In this document: positions 36,534 through 49,693 of the stretch, in pieces | Layout: every line of letters begins with the position of its first letter | How positions within the stretch are numbered: the stretch's first letter is position 1 | NCBI GenBank assembly: GCA_038496445.1 | Contig: JALMLS010000255.1 | Span: 578,679 to 642,678 of the forward strand | DNA: 64,000 nt | From: Trichosphaerium sp. ATCC 40318 | Lineage: Eukaryota > Discosea > Flabellinia > Trichosidae | Direction of reading: 5' to 3' | Position numbers and translations under genes: made by a program | Notes under the pieces: generated by a model | Seen by the model: the letters and a program-made list of their open reading frames with translations, nothing else | The model's database searches: none | Told to the model about the DNA's origin: nothing

Positions 36534-37421
36534 GAATCCATAGAACCCTTGAAGAACGGAGGTTCTATTTCAGGTAGGCTTTCATAAACATTATTACCAT
36601 ACTAACACGTGGTTATAGAGATGTTATTCATCGATTTTGGAGTAAAAAAGCGTTAAGATTGTTTCTCAGAAAACAAAGTAAAATAGGTCGTTCATTTGCG
36701 GCATAAAATGAACAAACGGTGTACGAGAGTATCTTTTTTTGTAGAAAAAAAGGACGTACGCTGTGTTGTAATTGTAGAATAAAAATGCGCAACATATCTG
36801 TTGTGGCTTTCAAATAAAGAAAATACAAAAGTTCATGTGTTGATTTTTATTACTTGTGAGTGTCATGTTTTGTTTTAGCTTGGCATGGCTGGTGGAATAA
36901 AAAGAGCTCTGTTTTTTAGACTACGTTGAAGGTATAATTCTTGCCATAATTGGAATCCCAGTACGTTTTAATAGGTGTTGAGTTGAAGAACCACAACTTA
37001 AAAATAAAGGTTAAGCCCGAATTGATTCATTGTAAAAAAAAGGTATGAGACTATTTTCTGTACCTCTATTTTTACAGTTGATTTTGGTATCACCACTGGT
37101 TTCGTGTAATACGATGTTTCACGAGGTGGGCCTTCTCCTAGACAAAATTGAGATGAAACAGATTAAAACTATTTTTTTGCTATTACGTACCTATTTTGTT
37201 CCAGTGGAAGATGTCAAGTTGCTTAGATATTATACTCCCATTAGAAAGAATCAAATTACAACCAGCAAATATATTAACAATATGACCACCTTTATATTGA
37301 TCAACTTGCGGTAAGCGCTTCCTAAAAACAGTATCAGTAAAATTCCAAGTTTTTTTTAATCAAACCTGCAAAACTTGATGATAAACGTGTCACCTCTGTA
37401 TAAACGAACCATATTAATACC
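36534..37421. other. Convergent intergenic region
   Basis: Between two convergent 3' ends. Just past the kinase stop is a small hairpin with arms TAGAACC and GGTTCTA (about 36540-36566). Short coding-like scraps near 36930 and 37045-37314 (+) could not be joined into a gene. Confidence 0.35.
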
Positions 37422-38465
37422 TTACTTCTTTCTGTACTTATTATATCCGTACTTTTTTAGGTCTTTCGTTGCCCTATGTGTCCAATATTGCGTAAAAATC
37501 AACATTGATGAATAATAAGGTCTTGCTTCTTCTGCTTTTATCTCAATAAGTCCTAAAAGATCGTTTTAGTACACGTTTATGTCACGTGATATAAATAATT
37601 GTTTTGATAATCACGTGATTACCTGGAAACAAAAAGAGAGATGCACAAATGGGATCATCGTTTCTGTATATATTCCTGAGGTGCGCTGTTACTTCATCTC
37701 TTGTAAGTGTTCCGGTATGTTTGAAATCAAGTAATTCAAATCTTTTCTCAGCTTCTGCTTGGTCTACGCCAAAAACTGTTTGCTGAGCACAAAATTCAGT
37801 CTTATTGATACATCCAGAGTTATCTACATCAAGGCCATTGATGACAATATCAGTGTAATCGCGTCCGACATAACTAAGTCATAGTAAAAAAGTGAGTTAC
37901 AAAAAAAAAAAGTTCTCAGTCACAAGAGCTTATCAACCGTGTTACATATTTTAACGTACGTGTTAAAGAAATGATCATCTAAGAAGACTTTATGAGTTGC
38001 AGGCTCATACCTTAGCACCAGTTAGAAAGACGAATAAAAACAAAACAGAAAAAAAGATTTTCTTTGTCACATTTTGTTGTTGTGATTCTGTCGTTACTTA
38101 CTCTTCCCACGTGACGATATTATCACCGTTCTTATCAGCAATACCTTGTAATGGTTCCCAATAAGAAAGCCAAGTGTTTTTTATTTGCTCAACCTTCTTT
38201 TCGCTTTTAACGCCCAATCTCTGTTTTAAACGATGTATTAGAATATAATTAAACGTTTTAAACTGTTTTCAAGTGACGTTACCGTTGTAATGCGTTTTGC
38301 CATTTGTAAATAATCATTCTTTGATAAATAGCCTATATAGATGATGTTAGGCCTCATTTCATTAACGTTCTTTGGTGTACCGTTATTATCTGTATCTAAA
38401 AAGTTAAATATCTTTCTAGCACGTTGTAGTTGCCACTCTGCCGGTGATACTGGAGGGGAAGCCAT
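37422..38465 (-). CDS. EF-hand protein of sarcoplasmic calcium-binding/calexcitin type
   Basis: ATG 38465 opens MASPPVSPAEWQLQRARKIF. The first loop is split by an intron: DTDNNG joined to YLSKNDYLQMAKRIT. The second region is DKNGDNIVTWEE. A third is DVDNSGCINKTEF, followed by RFELLDFKHTGTLTRDEV. The wide hand spacing and NTWLSYWEPLQGIADKNGD resemble sarcoplasmic calcium-binding proteins. It ends KYGYNKYRKK and TAA at 37422-37424. The intron 37622-37556 carries two copies of TCACGTGA about 28 bp apart. Confidence 0.8.
37582..37618. promoter_or_regulatory. Paired TCACGTGA palindromes inside an intron
   Basis: Two perfect 8-bp palindromes (37582-37589 and 37611-37618) in one short intron of the EF-hand gene. 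CACGTG is the core site of bHLH factors; here the location is intronic, so function is open. Confidence 0.5.
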
Positions 38466-38659
38466 TTTTAGAGGTACAGCACAATGTAAATGACTTTGAG
38501 ACGCACAATATTGACAAGTTAAGCCAGTTTTTTCCGTTGAGCTTAAAATGCCCCGTCACGAAACATGACGTGTCATTATCAAACGGAATGAAAAAAATCA
38601 GCTTTAATGTGAATAGCCACTATTGCTGTCTTTATTGTATGTTATCACATTAGTAACGT

Positions 38660-41600
38660 ATGTGCGAAGACTACATTTGTGATCCACAACGTGAGTGTGT
38701 ACTTACTCAAATGAGGCCCGTTCAATGGATTAATTTCTCACGTGATTTAATCAAGCCATACCGTCAATTTCCTACAAGTACACGATTTTCGGACCGCTCA
38801 ACTCCGTTAAGTTTGATTGTTTAACTTAATGAAGGTGCTTTTTTTAGGTTTCTTTTTGGATTAACGATTTCTGGAGCAGCTTGCATTATGCCTGGCGTAG
38901 TACTACGTACTGTGTTATCGGAGTTAATTGATTAAACCAACTGATCTTTTTGTAGGGATAGTATTCATTATAGCACTGTTTAATATCACATTAATTGATG
39001 CTGTGAGAGATGGCAATAAAATTGTAGTCGGCTTGAGTTACACCAATTTCAGCTCAATCCCATTAATGGTACGAGCTTAAAATGATACTTAAATCCAACT
39101 ATAATAAATAACGCCTTGTTTGGTAGAATATATTCGGCGTTGGTCAGTACAGAGGTATCGAACTTTGGAAAGAAACAGTAAATGCAAGAGGTGGACTATT
39201 AGTAAACGGGAAAAACTACTCTGTAAGTCCTAAATGAGTGATTGTCTACAAGGAGTAATTAATTAATACGAAGATTGAACTCGAAGCATTACAGGATGCC
39301 AGAACTTATAATACTACAGTACCAAACTACAAACTATTAATGGCTGATTCAACTATTGATTTTTTATTTGGTACTCAATCAACATTAGAGCTCTAATGAC
39401 CAACACGTGACTAGGCCCAGTTGGTTCAGCTCTAAGCGTAGCAGTTGCAAAGGAAGTAACAGAACCGGCAAAGCGATTATTGCTAGCTATTTCTGCACCA
39501 ACGAATGAGATTAATGAAGGTCATGAATATGCCTTTAGTGGCGCTCCTTTAGGCGATAGGTACGAACTAGTATTTTATGTGTAGTCAAAACCCTTAGGCT
39601 CGGGCACGTGACGATGCCTTTTCTGAGATCTCACAAAGTTAAAACTATTACTTATATAATCATGGACGAAGATGATGGTCCTGGATGCCGAGGCTTTACG
39701 GAACTAGTACGCGAATCAAACATACTATTTGAACTTTTTAAGTTTTGTTCAGGCTCTTGAAAACGGTGTGAAGACGATTAACATCTTTACAACCGAACCT
39801 CCCGATTCGATAAACAACTTGCATTTAAATAACTGGACAAGGGTGGTAAACGTGCGTACTCCTAGATTCAAAAAGTAAAAACAAATTGACTTTCAATCAA
39901 GAGAGCCATAGAAATAAATGCAGATGTTTTGTTTGTCTGTGGAGCTCAAAATTTAGATAGCCGCAGATGGATAATGGAAAGATTTAAAGAAATGAACTGG
40001 GTTCCAAAAGCCCTCATAGCAATTCCTATTGTGGGTTGGGAGAGCATTAGTCCTGAGCTAACTAGATTTGTTTCCGGCACTAAATCAGTATGGAAGAATT
40101 CGCTCATGAGTATATACTAACGATTCTACAGAACAGTGCCAAGTCAAGGCGAAGAGGTGATTTTTTTGGAACAACAGGCGACTATATTGATAGGTTAACA
40201 GAAGCTTATCCAGCACCACACCCAATAGGGGTTCAGTTTTCTACTTTAGCAACAGCAACAGCTCTCATTCTGGAGAATGCAATTGTGGTAAGCGCTACGT
40301 CTGTTAATTGTTGTTTAAATTATAGAAAGGAAGCTAACAGTCTTGATAATGACAACGTTACATTTGCTATAAAGCTGACTGATTTGAATACATACATTGG
40401 TAGAGTAAGTTACAAAATGTTGTTTTTTTGGTTACCTTAACTTTGCAAAGCTCCGATTTTCGTCAACCAATGGTCAGCTTAATGAAGGCAGTTTTGTACA
40501 GTACATAGACACGGAGGAGGTTGTTGGACCTCTTCTCAGTGCTTCGCATGGCTTCGTGTATCCGATGCCAACGTGGGAAGAAAGAGTATTCGGAGGCGTT
40601 TTTGGTGAGTTTCTTTTCGTGCATTGCTCTGTTTAGTTTATTGTTCAACAGGAGACTCAATATACGAAATTATAGTACTAGTGATAGTGGCTATTGCATT
40701 TATTCTAACCGCAATATTCGGTTTACACATAATTTTGAATAGGAATGAGTACAAGAGTACGAGTGTTTTCTGGTTTTTTTCTTACTGTTGTTTTGTAGGC
40801 TCGTCTCCCGTTTTCGTTATCGGTATCCTAGTAGGAGCTATTTTTATATACATTAGCACTCTGTTTAACACACCCAACAATGCTGAAACATTTGCTTGTC
40901 ATATGCAGAACTGGTTTTTATTTGTAGGCGTTCACATAATGTTTGGGTACCAGCCAGTTTTTTTAATAAAGAATAGTACTAAACAAGCTGTTAGGTGCTT
41001 GTTTGCAAAATCATGGAGGGTTTACCGAATTTTCAGGGTGTCTAAGACACTTCATACTATAGCTATTTCTGATTGGCAAGTTCTTGGATGGGCTGGAGCG
41101 TTTTGTTTCGTCAGTTGTGTATCTTCTTTTTTTTTTTTTATATTGTACCCAACATATTCTGTTGTGTTCTCCTTGACAAATAGATCATGTGCATAGTTTT
41201 TAGCGCTATTATGAAACCATCCGAAATACATATCGTTGATCCTTACAGGGTATCAAAGAACCATTACGAATGTACACTATCTACAGCTTCCAGAGTGGTA
41301 CTTGATATTCAGTATATATCTTTAGTACGTTATGATTCAGCTTTCACGTGTTCTAAATTGCATAGTTGCTTGTTATGGTAATTGGAACAGTTACAGCTGT
41401 ATTAATAAGGAAAGTTCCTCAGCGAGTGTTTTGTGAGAAAAAGGTAAGGTTTATCCGTTTACTTAGAAGTTTCCAAACATTTGTTTAGGTTATTTGCTAT
41501 TCAATCTATAACATGACGCTCTTCATGTCAATAGCGGTCCTAGCAAAGTTCTCAATGGATGAAGATAGTGTAAGAGAACAGAAATACTTGATTCACTCTC

Positions 41601-41854
41601 TTTGTGTAATAGCAAGTGCAGGTACAATCAAAGAAACCAAAGGAGCCTACAAGTAATAACTAACCATGATTGTTTGTTTTTTAGGCTTCAGTGTCGCTGC
41701 AATAGCTATATTATCAAAGCGTATAACTGGAACTCCTGAGTCTCTAAGCACACCAAGTATAGACAATCAAATAAGTCAAATGGAATCGAAGAATCTTACA
41801 CAACTTGAGACCCAACTAGAATTTTTACAGAAGGAGTTAGCAAAAATAAAATAA
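38660..41854 (+). CDS. Class C (family 3) GPCR with Venus-flytrap-type ectodomain
   Basis: Likely start ATG 38660. A periplasmic-binding-like bilobe follows: KIVVGLSYTNFSSIP, QYRGIELWKETVNARGGLLV, LFGPVGSALSVAVAKEVTE, LLLAISAPTNEINEGHEYAF, ADVLFVCGAQNLDSRRWIM. The 7TM region begins at about 40650 (EIIVLVIVAIAFILTAIFGL), then FVGSSPVFVIGILVGAIFIY, NWFLFVGVHIMFG and AKSWRVYRIF. The pattern of short exons and the K/SWRVYRIF motif match GABA-B-like receptors. The C-tail (SQMESKNLTQLETQLEFLQK) is a coiled coil ending at TAA 41854. The first 60 residues before IVFIIALFNITLIDA look cytosolic, so the true start may be later. Ligand unknown. Confidence 0.82.
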
Positions 41855-42237
41855 AATCAAAAGACGCCATTATAACACATTAATAAACCACTGTTTCTTT
41901 GTATACGTTTTCTCAACTTAAATGAAACATTGCTCTAACTGGGCCTTTGTGAGGAAAACAATACGCAATCAAAAACTGCACAACTGTGTTTTTGTGTTGT
42001 CATCAAAAATGACACTTAAGAACGCGTCTAAACTACAATTTATGTTTCCGGACAAGTCCGAAGGATAAACAGTTTTTCCCGAATACCTAATCTCCTGACA
42101 TTTAGTTGTTTCGATTCCCTTATTTAGTTAACACTGTAGTGAAGCCAAGTATTGAGCCCGATCTGGCCATTGACGATGTCATGTGATTGATTTTATAGTG
42201 CTAAAAAAAATACTATTTTTAAAGAAACATCTTGTCT
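41855..42237. other. Gap between two tandem class C receptors
   Basis: Promoter region of the downstream receptor. No other feature seen. Confidence 0.4.
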
Positions 42238-45200
42238 ATGCCGCATCTACCGGTTTTATTTACACTAATAGCACTCTTGGGTGCCGTTTGCGGTACACTA
42301 CGATATTTATCTCCTACAGGTACAAAACCAAGACTCATATTACGTCGAATGACTCTTTTTTACAGGCGCTGATACTGGGGCGTGTACAGACGAAAACGTG
42401 CCATGCAGTTCTCTCGATTACGCGTTATTTTCTGCTTCGTCGCCGGGAGACGTGTTAATAATGGCGTCTGGAACCTATACAGGCACGTTTTTTACATTCT
42501 TGAGTCCAAAAAAACCAGAAAGGGCAAATACCTAATTTCGATTTCCAGGACAATCAAACACGAATATACAATGGCAACAAGGCCTTTACGACATTGAGAT
42601 TAGAGGTACGATTTCGTTAATTTATACGTCGGCTAGCATTTAATAATGTGTATAAAAGGTTCGATCACGGGAGAGACCGTGATAGACGGGGAGAACATTA
42701 ATTTCATGTTTTTCGTACCTAGCTGTAGTTCACCTTTTGCGCCGTACACGCAGTTTCTCAAGTTCTCGTTCATTACATTTACACGTGGCGCATGTGTTCA
42801 AAACTATCTCGTAACAACCACTGTACGTAACTAATAATATCCGAAAATACTGTTTATTGATTTGAACTAACATTTTTGATTAGTCTAATGGAACTGAAAC
42901 AGTGCGTTTTGCTCAGCGAGCTGAGCTTGAAATTTAAGTTTATAATTTTGTTTTAGCTTGAACGGGGAGCATCTGTACTATATGCAAACGAAGACTGTGG
43001 GATTTCATTTGAGCACGTGATTTAAAACGATAGAAATGCCGTTTGTCTGGAAAATAATTATTGTTTAGAGACTGTTCGTTCATATCAAACTCTTGCGGTG
43101 ACGTTTCATATGAAGGCGAAGAAGCTTCGCTCTATGGTGTATTAAGTGTAGAGGATTCACATTTAAACCTCACAAGGTAAATATTGTCTCACCAGAGCGA
43201 TTAACCGCTACGATATTTATCATCAACGCATTTTGCTATGAAAACGTCCACATGCTTACTATATTGTAGAGTTACTTTCAGAGACAATAATGTGTTACCA
43301 GTATTTGGTCGTGGTGTACTTCGAATGTCTAACGCTCGCGTTCATTTGATTGATTGCGTATTCGATAATAATAGAGTTTCTGGCACAGGTACTCTTGTAC
43401 AATTGTAGGAGCAACAAGTTTGCTAACAACACAATAGGTGTTGTATACGGTGAAAAGAACATTGATCTTTCCGTGGACAGATGCGTATTTCAAAAAGGAA
43501 GCGCCCAACAAGGATCCGCTATATGTACAGATATGATATTTATGTTAGAATTACTAAGCAACTTAGATTTGGATGGTGACTCTGAGACAATAGCAAACGT
43601 AGTTGTTACTGCTTCTCATTTTGACGCGAACAAAGCAGTAACGGAAGGAGGTATGAAACGAATCAAAGAAACAGCGGTCTAGAATACTAATTAATTACAA
43701 AGCTATATACCTATCAAAAGTAGATGGAGGCTATATTTCTGATTCAAACTTTATGTGCGCTTCTTCTGTGACATGGGCAAAACATTACACAGCCTGAGTT
43801 CCGAGTGACGTATGTTTACTTACCTTATGCATAGGAAAAATTTAAACACGTCCATATATCTCAAAGAAAGCAAAGATATAGTAATAGACGCCAATATATT
43901 TGATAATAACAATGCAAGTGCTTGTGGTACTGGTCTTTTTTATGATGGTGACAACGAGAATATGGTATTGACAAACTCGATATTCGTAAATAGCCATGCA
44001 CCTCGTGGTTCTGGTGTTTACCTTCGTAATAAGAATTACAACTTTACAATGAAACACTTGTACTTTAGAAACAACGATGCACCAATAGCTGGTAAGGTCG
44101 AGCCTGTTGTGTTTAATCTCACATTTTATTTCAGGAACGTTTTACATACGAGGACTGCAAGGAGGTGTTGTAGAGAACATAACAATAAGGTACAAACTCA
44201 TTTTACATAACTAAATCTTGTTTCTGTTTGAAGATTAGAATAATATTTCTCTTTCACGTGTTCACTATTGTTTATAGGGAAAATACTCAAAAGTACTGCG
44301 CATTGTTTATAGATCAAAGTGAAAACCTTGTAGTAAAGGATATCCTACTACATAGTAACAATGCTACAAGTGAGGGCGGTGGTTTGTACATTGAGTACTT
44401 AGTTAAAAATGTTTCTTTTGAGAATATCAAATTCATAAACAACCGTGCTACTGAAGGCGGCGGTTTGTATTTCTATGGTGATAATACCAATATTTCATTT
44501 CGTAACATGTACTTTTCTGGAAACGTAGCAGAAAGAAGTGGTGGTACGTCAACGAAGTTGCATTCACGCAGAAAACGTAAGCCTCATTCTAACTGACTTA
44601 GGTGCTGTTTTTGTGAACCATGACAACAATTACGTTTCATTCGAAGATTGTATATTCGAAGACAACTCCGCTTCAATATCTGCAGGTGCAGTACTTTTTG
44701 GAGGAACAAACATATATCCAGTTCTTCGCAATTGCACATTTATTAGAAACAAATCAGGAACAATTGTAAGCTTATTCCCTTTGTTCTTCTTCGAAGTACT
44801 GACTATGATTAGGGAGGCGCTGTACAGTTTAATGACAACGATCATGCAATCATTGAAGATTGTGTTTTCATTAATAATACTGCTTCTGTTTCAGGTGGTG
44901 CTATTGCTTTAGCTACAGAAAATAATGCAACAATACAAAATTGTGATTTTCAAGGAAACAGTGCTGAAAACGGAGGTGCTATCTTCATTGTAGGGAACAC
45001 TATCAAGGACTGTTCTTTCAAGTCAAACCGAAACTATGGTAACTAGTTATCTAGTATTTTGTATTGTAGCTAACTATGATTATAGACATCAGTAGTGCTG
45101 AAGCTGATGATTTTTCTGAAATTATTCTTCTATCGTCTACGTTTGAAGATTCATCTCCTGCGGAAATTAATGGATTCTTCCCTAAGGGCAATAGAGGTTC

Positions 45201-47522
45201 GGTTTCTCTTTGGTTTAAGGTCTATGTATAACACACTTAAGGAATTAACTACACACATTTGGAAGTTCCATCAACTGGAGTTTGGGATGTACTCGATACC
45301 TTGGAAGTATCAGCATTTACAATGTCCCATGGTAGTGTTAACGTGAATCAATCTGGTTCTATTGTTGTAACTACAAGCGCTATTTTTGGTGGAGGATATC
45401 TCATAGTAAGTCTTATTATATCTCCTTGATACCTAACTTACTTACAAAAAGGGAGATGTCAATGAAGGTGATTCACAATTGATTCTTGGACAATCTTCTA
45501 ACAACCTAATTGCCCTTGGTCAACTACAACTCACTGACATTACTATTAAAAACAACGGTATGCCAAGTGAGATAATACGTACCTCGTCTAATCTTTAATT
45601 CAGGTAACTTACATATTGCTACAACTAATCGATTCACTCTGGTAATGGAGAACACTCACATCAAGAACAACATTGGTTCATCATTAGTAGCAAATGATGG
45701 TTTAATTGTACTTGGGATAGGCAGTAGCGTAACTTTTGAGAATGCTACGTTAGTTATTGTGGTAAGTATTCATCAGCAAATCCTTATCTGTAACTTCATC
45801 TTACGTTTAAAACAAAAGGGAGAAGTTCATGTCGTAACACTTTTTGAGTTTGAAGAAGAAAGTCAAGTACAAATGACACTTGGTCAATCATATATTGATT
45901 GGACTCATGTTCCTGCTTTCAATAGTGAGTATAAATACGTAAGTTTCGAATGCTAACACTTGTGTAGGTGCATATTTAAACATCTCTGTACCAAAAGAGT
46001 TGCAACTAAAAGTGGGAGAGATTTTCCCAATAATGCACTTCTTTAACCAATCATCGTCATGGCGCTTCTCATCAGCTTTTTACAAAATAAGTATAACATA
46101 TTCAAATGGCTCTCCAGTACCGTTTAAAATAGTTTTTGAAGATACAATTGCAAAGGTTGTTATCACAGATAAGACAAGAACACAAAGACCTTGGAGCGAA
46201 TGGGATGATATCTCAACAATAATTGTACTCTTCTTAGTATGCATCGGACTGTTGGCAACTATAATAACAACAATAATGATTATAATCCATTGGTATGTAG
46301 CCCTCAAAGCTATGATTTTGTGTTAAATATTTTAGGAAAACAACGGCTATAGTGGCATCAACGAAGGAGTTTTTACTTATAATTCTTTTTGGTATTGCAC
46401 TTTCATTTTTGGGTGCTCTGGCATGGTACGTTAGGGCAACCCTAAGGTTTTTGAAGGTATGGATTTATTAAAAGTATTATTTAGGATTGCTCCGGTATCG
46501 AACGTGTTCTGTGAGTTGAGAGTTTGGTTACCATTGTTGGGACTTATTGTTACTTTTGCGTACATACAAATATCTCATTTTATACTTAGTTTACTCACTA
46601 TGTTTAGACCTCTTCTCTCCAAGACATACAGAATCAAGCGAGTGTTTGATCGTAGTAATAATTCAGTTTCAGTCATATCATTTTCGAAGCTCACGCAGAT
46701 AACTCTTGTTCCAATCTTAATCCAGCTTGTATCCTACTTATTTTAAATTTCATTCATCTTGTGAACCTAGTTTCTTTCACTTTGAAGATGATCTTAATAG
46801 TTTGGACTGCTACATCACGTAACGTTATAGAATTAACAATAGACCCGAATGATGATGACTTCACATTGCGAAAGTGCACCAGCAAACATGGTCAAGTTTT
46901 TTTGATTCTAACTATCGCCTACAACGTACGCTGCACATGCGGTTTCTCCTTGTCTGTGATTCATTCTGTTCACAGGGAATTCTTCTTCTGACAGGCGCAT
47001 ACTTTGCCTTCGCTGTAAGAAATGTACCAAGTACATACAATGAGTCCAGATGGATGGCTGCCATCATTTACAACGATTTAATGTGGGCTACTTTATTGAT
47101 GATTTTTGGGTTTACGGTAACGTCAGTGTCTTCTCTTAAAACTACAAGTATTGTGGTGTCTCTTGGTATATGGGTGATTGCATCAGGTGAGCGACATGCC
47201 TAATCAATAAGACTCACGCAGATAATTATAGTGACACTTGGCATGATGTTTATTCCAAAGCTGTGGCTTGCTTACACTCAAAGCGAAACTGAGGTATCTT
47301 TCGTGTACGTGTGATTGTACCTGTAAGCTTGCTATTATTAACATGAGTAGTACAAGAGGAACCAAATCGAGTGTGACAGTTAGAAAAGCCAACATTACTT
47401 CCACTAGAGACCCAAGCTCCAACGTTGATGTACTGAAGCAACAGCTTAAAGAAGCACGGGAAGCTCACGAAAAAACAAAAGCGAAACTTGCTGCACTGTT
47501 AGCCAAGGAAGAGAGCTCGTAG
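42238..47522 (+). CDS. Class C GPCR with a beta-helix (Pmp-like) ectodomain and coiled-coil tail
   Basis: Starts with signal peptide MPHLPVLFTLIALLGAVCG (42238). The ectodomain opens in polymorphic-membrane-protein style: PCSSLDYALFSASSPGD and VLIMASGTYTG. Many right-handed beta-helix rungs follow with the G-G-G/A-hydrophobic ... N-x-x-F/I-x-x-N pattern: NNATSEGGGLYIEYL, FINNRATEGGGLYFYGDN, EDNSASISAGAVLFGG, NCDFQGNSAENGGAIF. From 46200 the frame enters TM1 (IIVLFLVCIGLLATIITTIM). Class C motifs follow: TAIVASTKEFLLIILFGIAL, RVWLPLLGLIVTFA joined to PLLSKTYRIKRVF, AYFAFAVRNVPSTYNESRWM, and TLGMMFIPKLWLAY. The tail is a coiled coil (LKQQLKEAREAHEKTKAKLA) ending TAG 47520-47522. One intron appears to use a GC donor at 42483. 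Exon joints from 46000 to 47522 agree in phase; some beta-helix joints are approximate. Confidence 0.85.
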
Positions 47523-47665
47523 TCACTTAAATAAAATTGCATCAATAAAGAATACATGTAGAAATCCTCAACCGACAGTTGTGTAATTTATAAATCTTCA
47601 TTCGCATAAACAGGCTATCACCTGGTCAAACTGATTCCCGACGTCTCGTTTTAAAAGCTAGCCAA

Positions 47666-49533
47666 ATGGAGACAGAATCGGACAGTTCCTCTTCAAATGG
47701 CTTTCATCAAAACTCTCCTTTGATTACAGATGTACAAGAAACAGAAATTACGCGTAAAGGCGCTGGCATACCCAGTTCCGTGTTCAATCTTGTCAATACC
47801 ATAATTGGCGGTGGTATTTTGGCACTACCGTATAGTTTCCGTATTGCTGGCATTGGATTATCACTAATAACATTATTTATCATCGCCTTAATGGTCATCT
47901 ATAGCGCTAGGGTTATAATAGCGTGCGCACGGCCTCCAATATCAGGTGGTACGTTAAAAAAAAATTGTCACGTGACTTTTCTTTTCTGCACGTGGTTTGA
48001 CTTTACAAAAAAAGGTTGCTCCTATCGTGAGATTGCACGTTCTAGTTTCGGATTTACTGGAGAGTTGATTGTGAGTGCTTAGGTTTAAGTAGTTTTAAGT
48101 CATTTGAAGGAGTTAAGATATGCGGTTTAGGCTGATTTGTCAATTTTTTTTTTTTGCTTTGGTGCTCTTATTGGCTATATTATCATTCTAGGTGCGTTGT
48201 TTTTTGTATTTTAAGCTGATTAAAGTATGAAGGCGATGTACTTACGCCATTACTTGCATGGGGCAATTTTCACGTGGATGCAAGGTATGTGTTTTTAGTT
48301 TTTTAAGGTAACTTATTGTTTTTGTTGAACAACAGGTGGGTTCAGGCAATTCTTTGTGTATTTGTACTATTTCCTTTGTGTAATTTACGGCGTATACAAT
48401 CCCTATGGTTTGCCTCACTTGTATGATTTCCGAGATGATCAAGAGCAACTTTTCAATTCTGTTTAGGCTGCTCTCTTTTGTATTGCTTTTTTGGTGTTTG
48501 GTATTATACTAAAATTTGCTCTTCTAGTTAAAGACGAAGGTAGCGTTTCCTATTAACCCGTTGTAACAAACTATTTTATCTTTGCTAATCATTTGTGACA
48601 AGGATTCGATGAATCAAGGATTGTATATTTCTCATGGTCTATTGATACCTTTACAGCAGTTTCAATATTTATTTTCGCTTATGGATTTCATCCAAATATT
48701 TTCCCTGTCTGGAATGAAATGACTGATTACACTGGAACTTCTATCAACATATCAGTAAGAAAGAAAATAGCGTAACCATGTCCTTTTGACTGTAGATAGA
48801 TAGCTTTATCAGTAATGATTTGTTTCACAACGTACACCCTAGTCGCTACATTTGGATATCTTCAATTTTTTGAAGAAACTGATGGTACTTAACATAAATT
48901 GTAAACCAGTCAATAATATTCTTTGTAGATGTCATTCTCGTCAATTTTGCTCAAGACGACACGTTTTTTAATATAGTCAAGCTAGCTTATTCTGGTATCG
49001 TTATACTATCTTATCCGATAGTTTGTTTTCCAACGAAGTACGAAGAACTTTGAAGGTAACTGTGTTGTAACCTAAGTACATAGGAGAATTGTGGACAGAC
49101 TTATTTTTCCAAAAGATCAACCGCCAACACCACTGAGGACATTCATAGAGGCATCATGCATTCTAATATCTACGTACATATTAGCAATAGTAGTACCAGA
49201 TATAAGTGTAGTATTTGGGTTCACTGGAGCAACAGTAAGTCGCATTCTTGAGCTAAAGTTTTGTTATGTTTTTAAACCACCTTTCGTAGGCTGGCACCTT
49301 GATTGTGTTTATCCTACCTGCTCTTTTTTATGTAGTGTTACTTCCTCCAGCGTAAGGATACCTAATAGGCTTATAAAGATATTTGACACTATCATAGGAG
49401 AAGCGATATTGCTGGAATTCAACGGCTATTATCGCCATACCATAAAAAAATACCAGCAATGCTATTAATTCTTGTGTCAGGAATATTGGGATGCATATCC
49501 GTAGTCAGCGCAATAAGAGGTGTAATCAATTAG
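47666..49533 (+). CDS. AAAP/SLC38-like amino acid transporter, copy 2
   Basis: ATG 47666 (METESDSSSSNGFHQNSPLI). An acidic, Ser-rich cytosolic N-terminus leads into the classic first helix SVFNLVNTIIGGGILALPYS, then IGLSLITLFIIALMVIYS. Later exons include YREIARSSFGFTGELIVS, FIFAYGFHPNIFPVWNEM, PDISVVFGFTGATV and the last helix LGCISVVSAIRGVIN. Stop is TAG at 49531-49533. The N-T-I-I-G-G-G-I-L-x-L-P-Y motif marks the SLC38/AAAP superfamily, which co-transports amino acids with Na+ or H+. The first intron (47947 on) carries two CACGTG sites. Substrate unknown. Confidence 0.85.
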
Positions 49534-49693
49534 CAATCTACGAATACAAATATTTTATTGCCTAGAGCAGTCAAGTTGTCAGCCAAAAAACTCCGCCATC
49601 AAAAGCGCGAGAAAAAACCAAAGTACTTAGTTTATTGTATGCGTTACGTTCAAATGTGTGGCTTCTAGAAATCATTCAAATGATTTAATGTGT

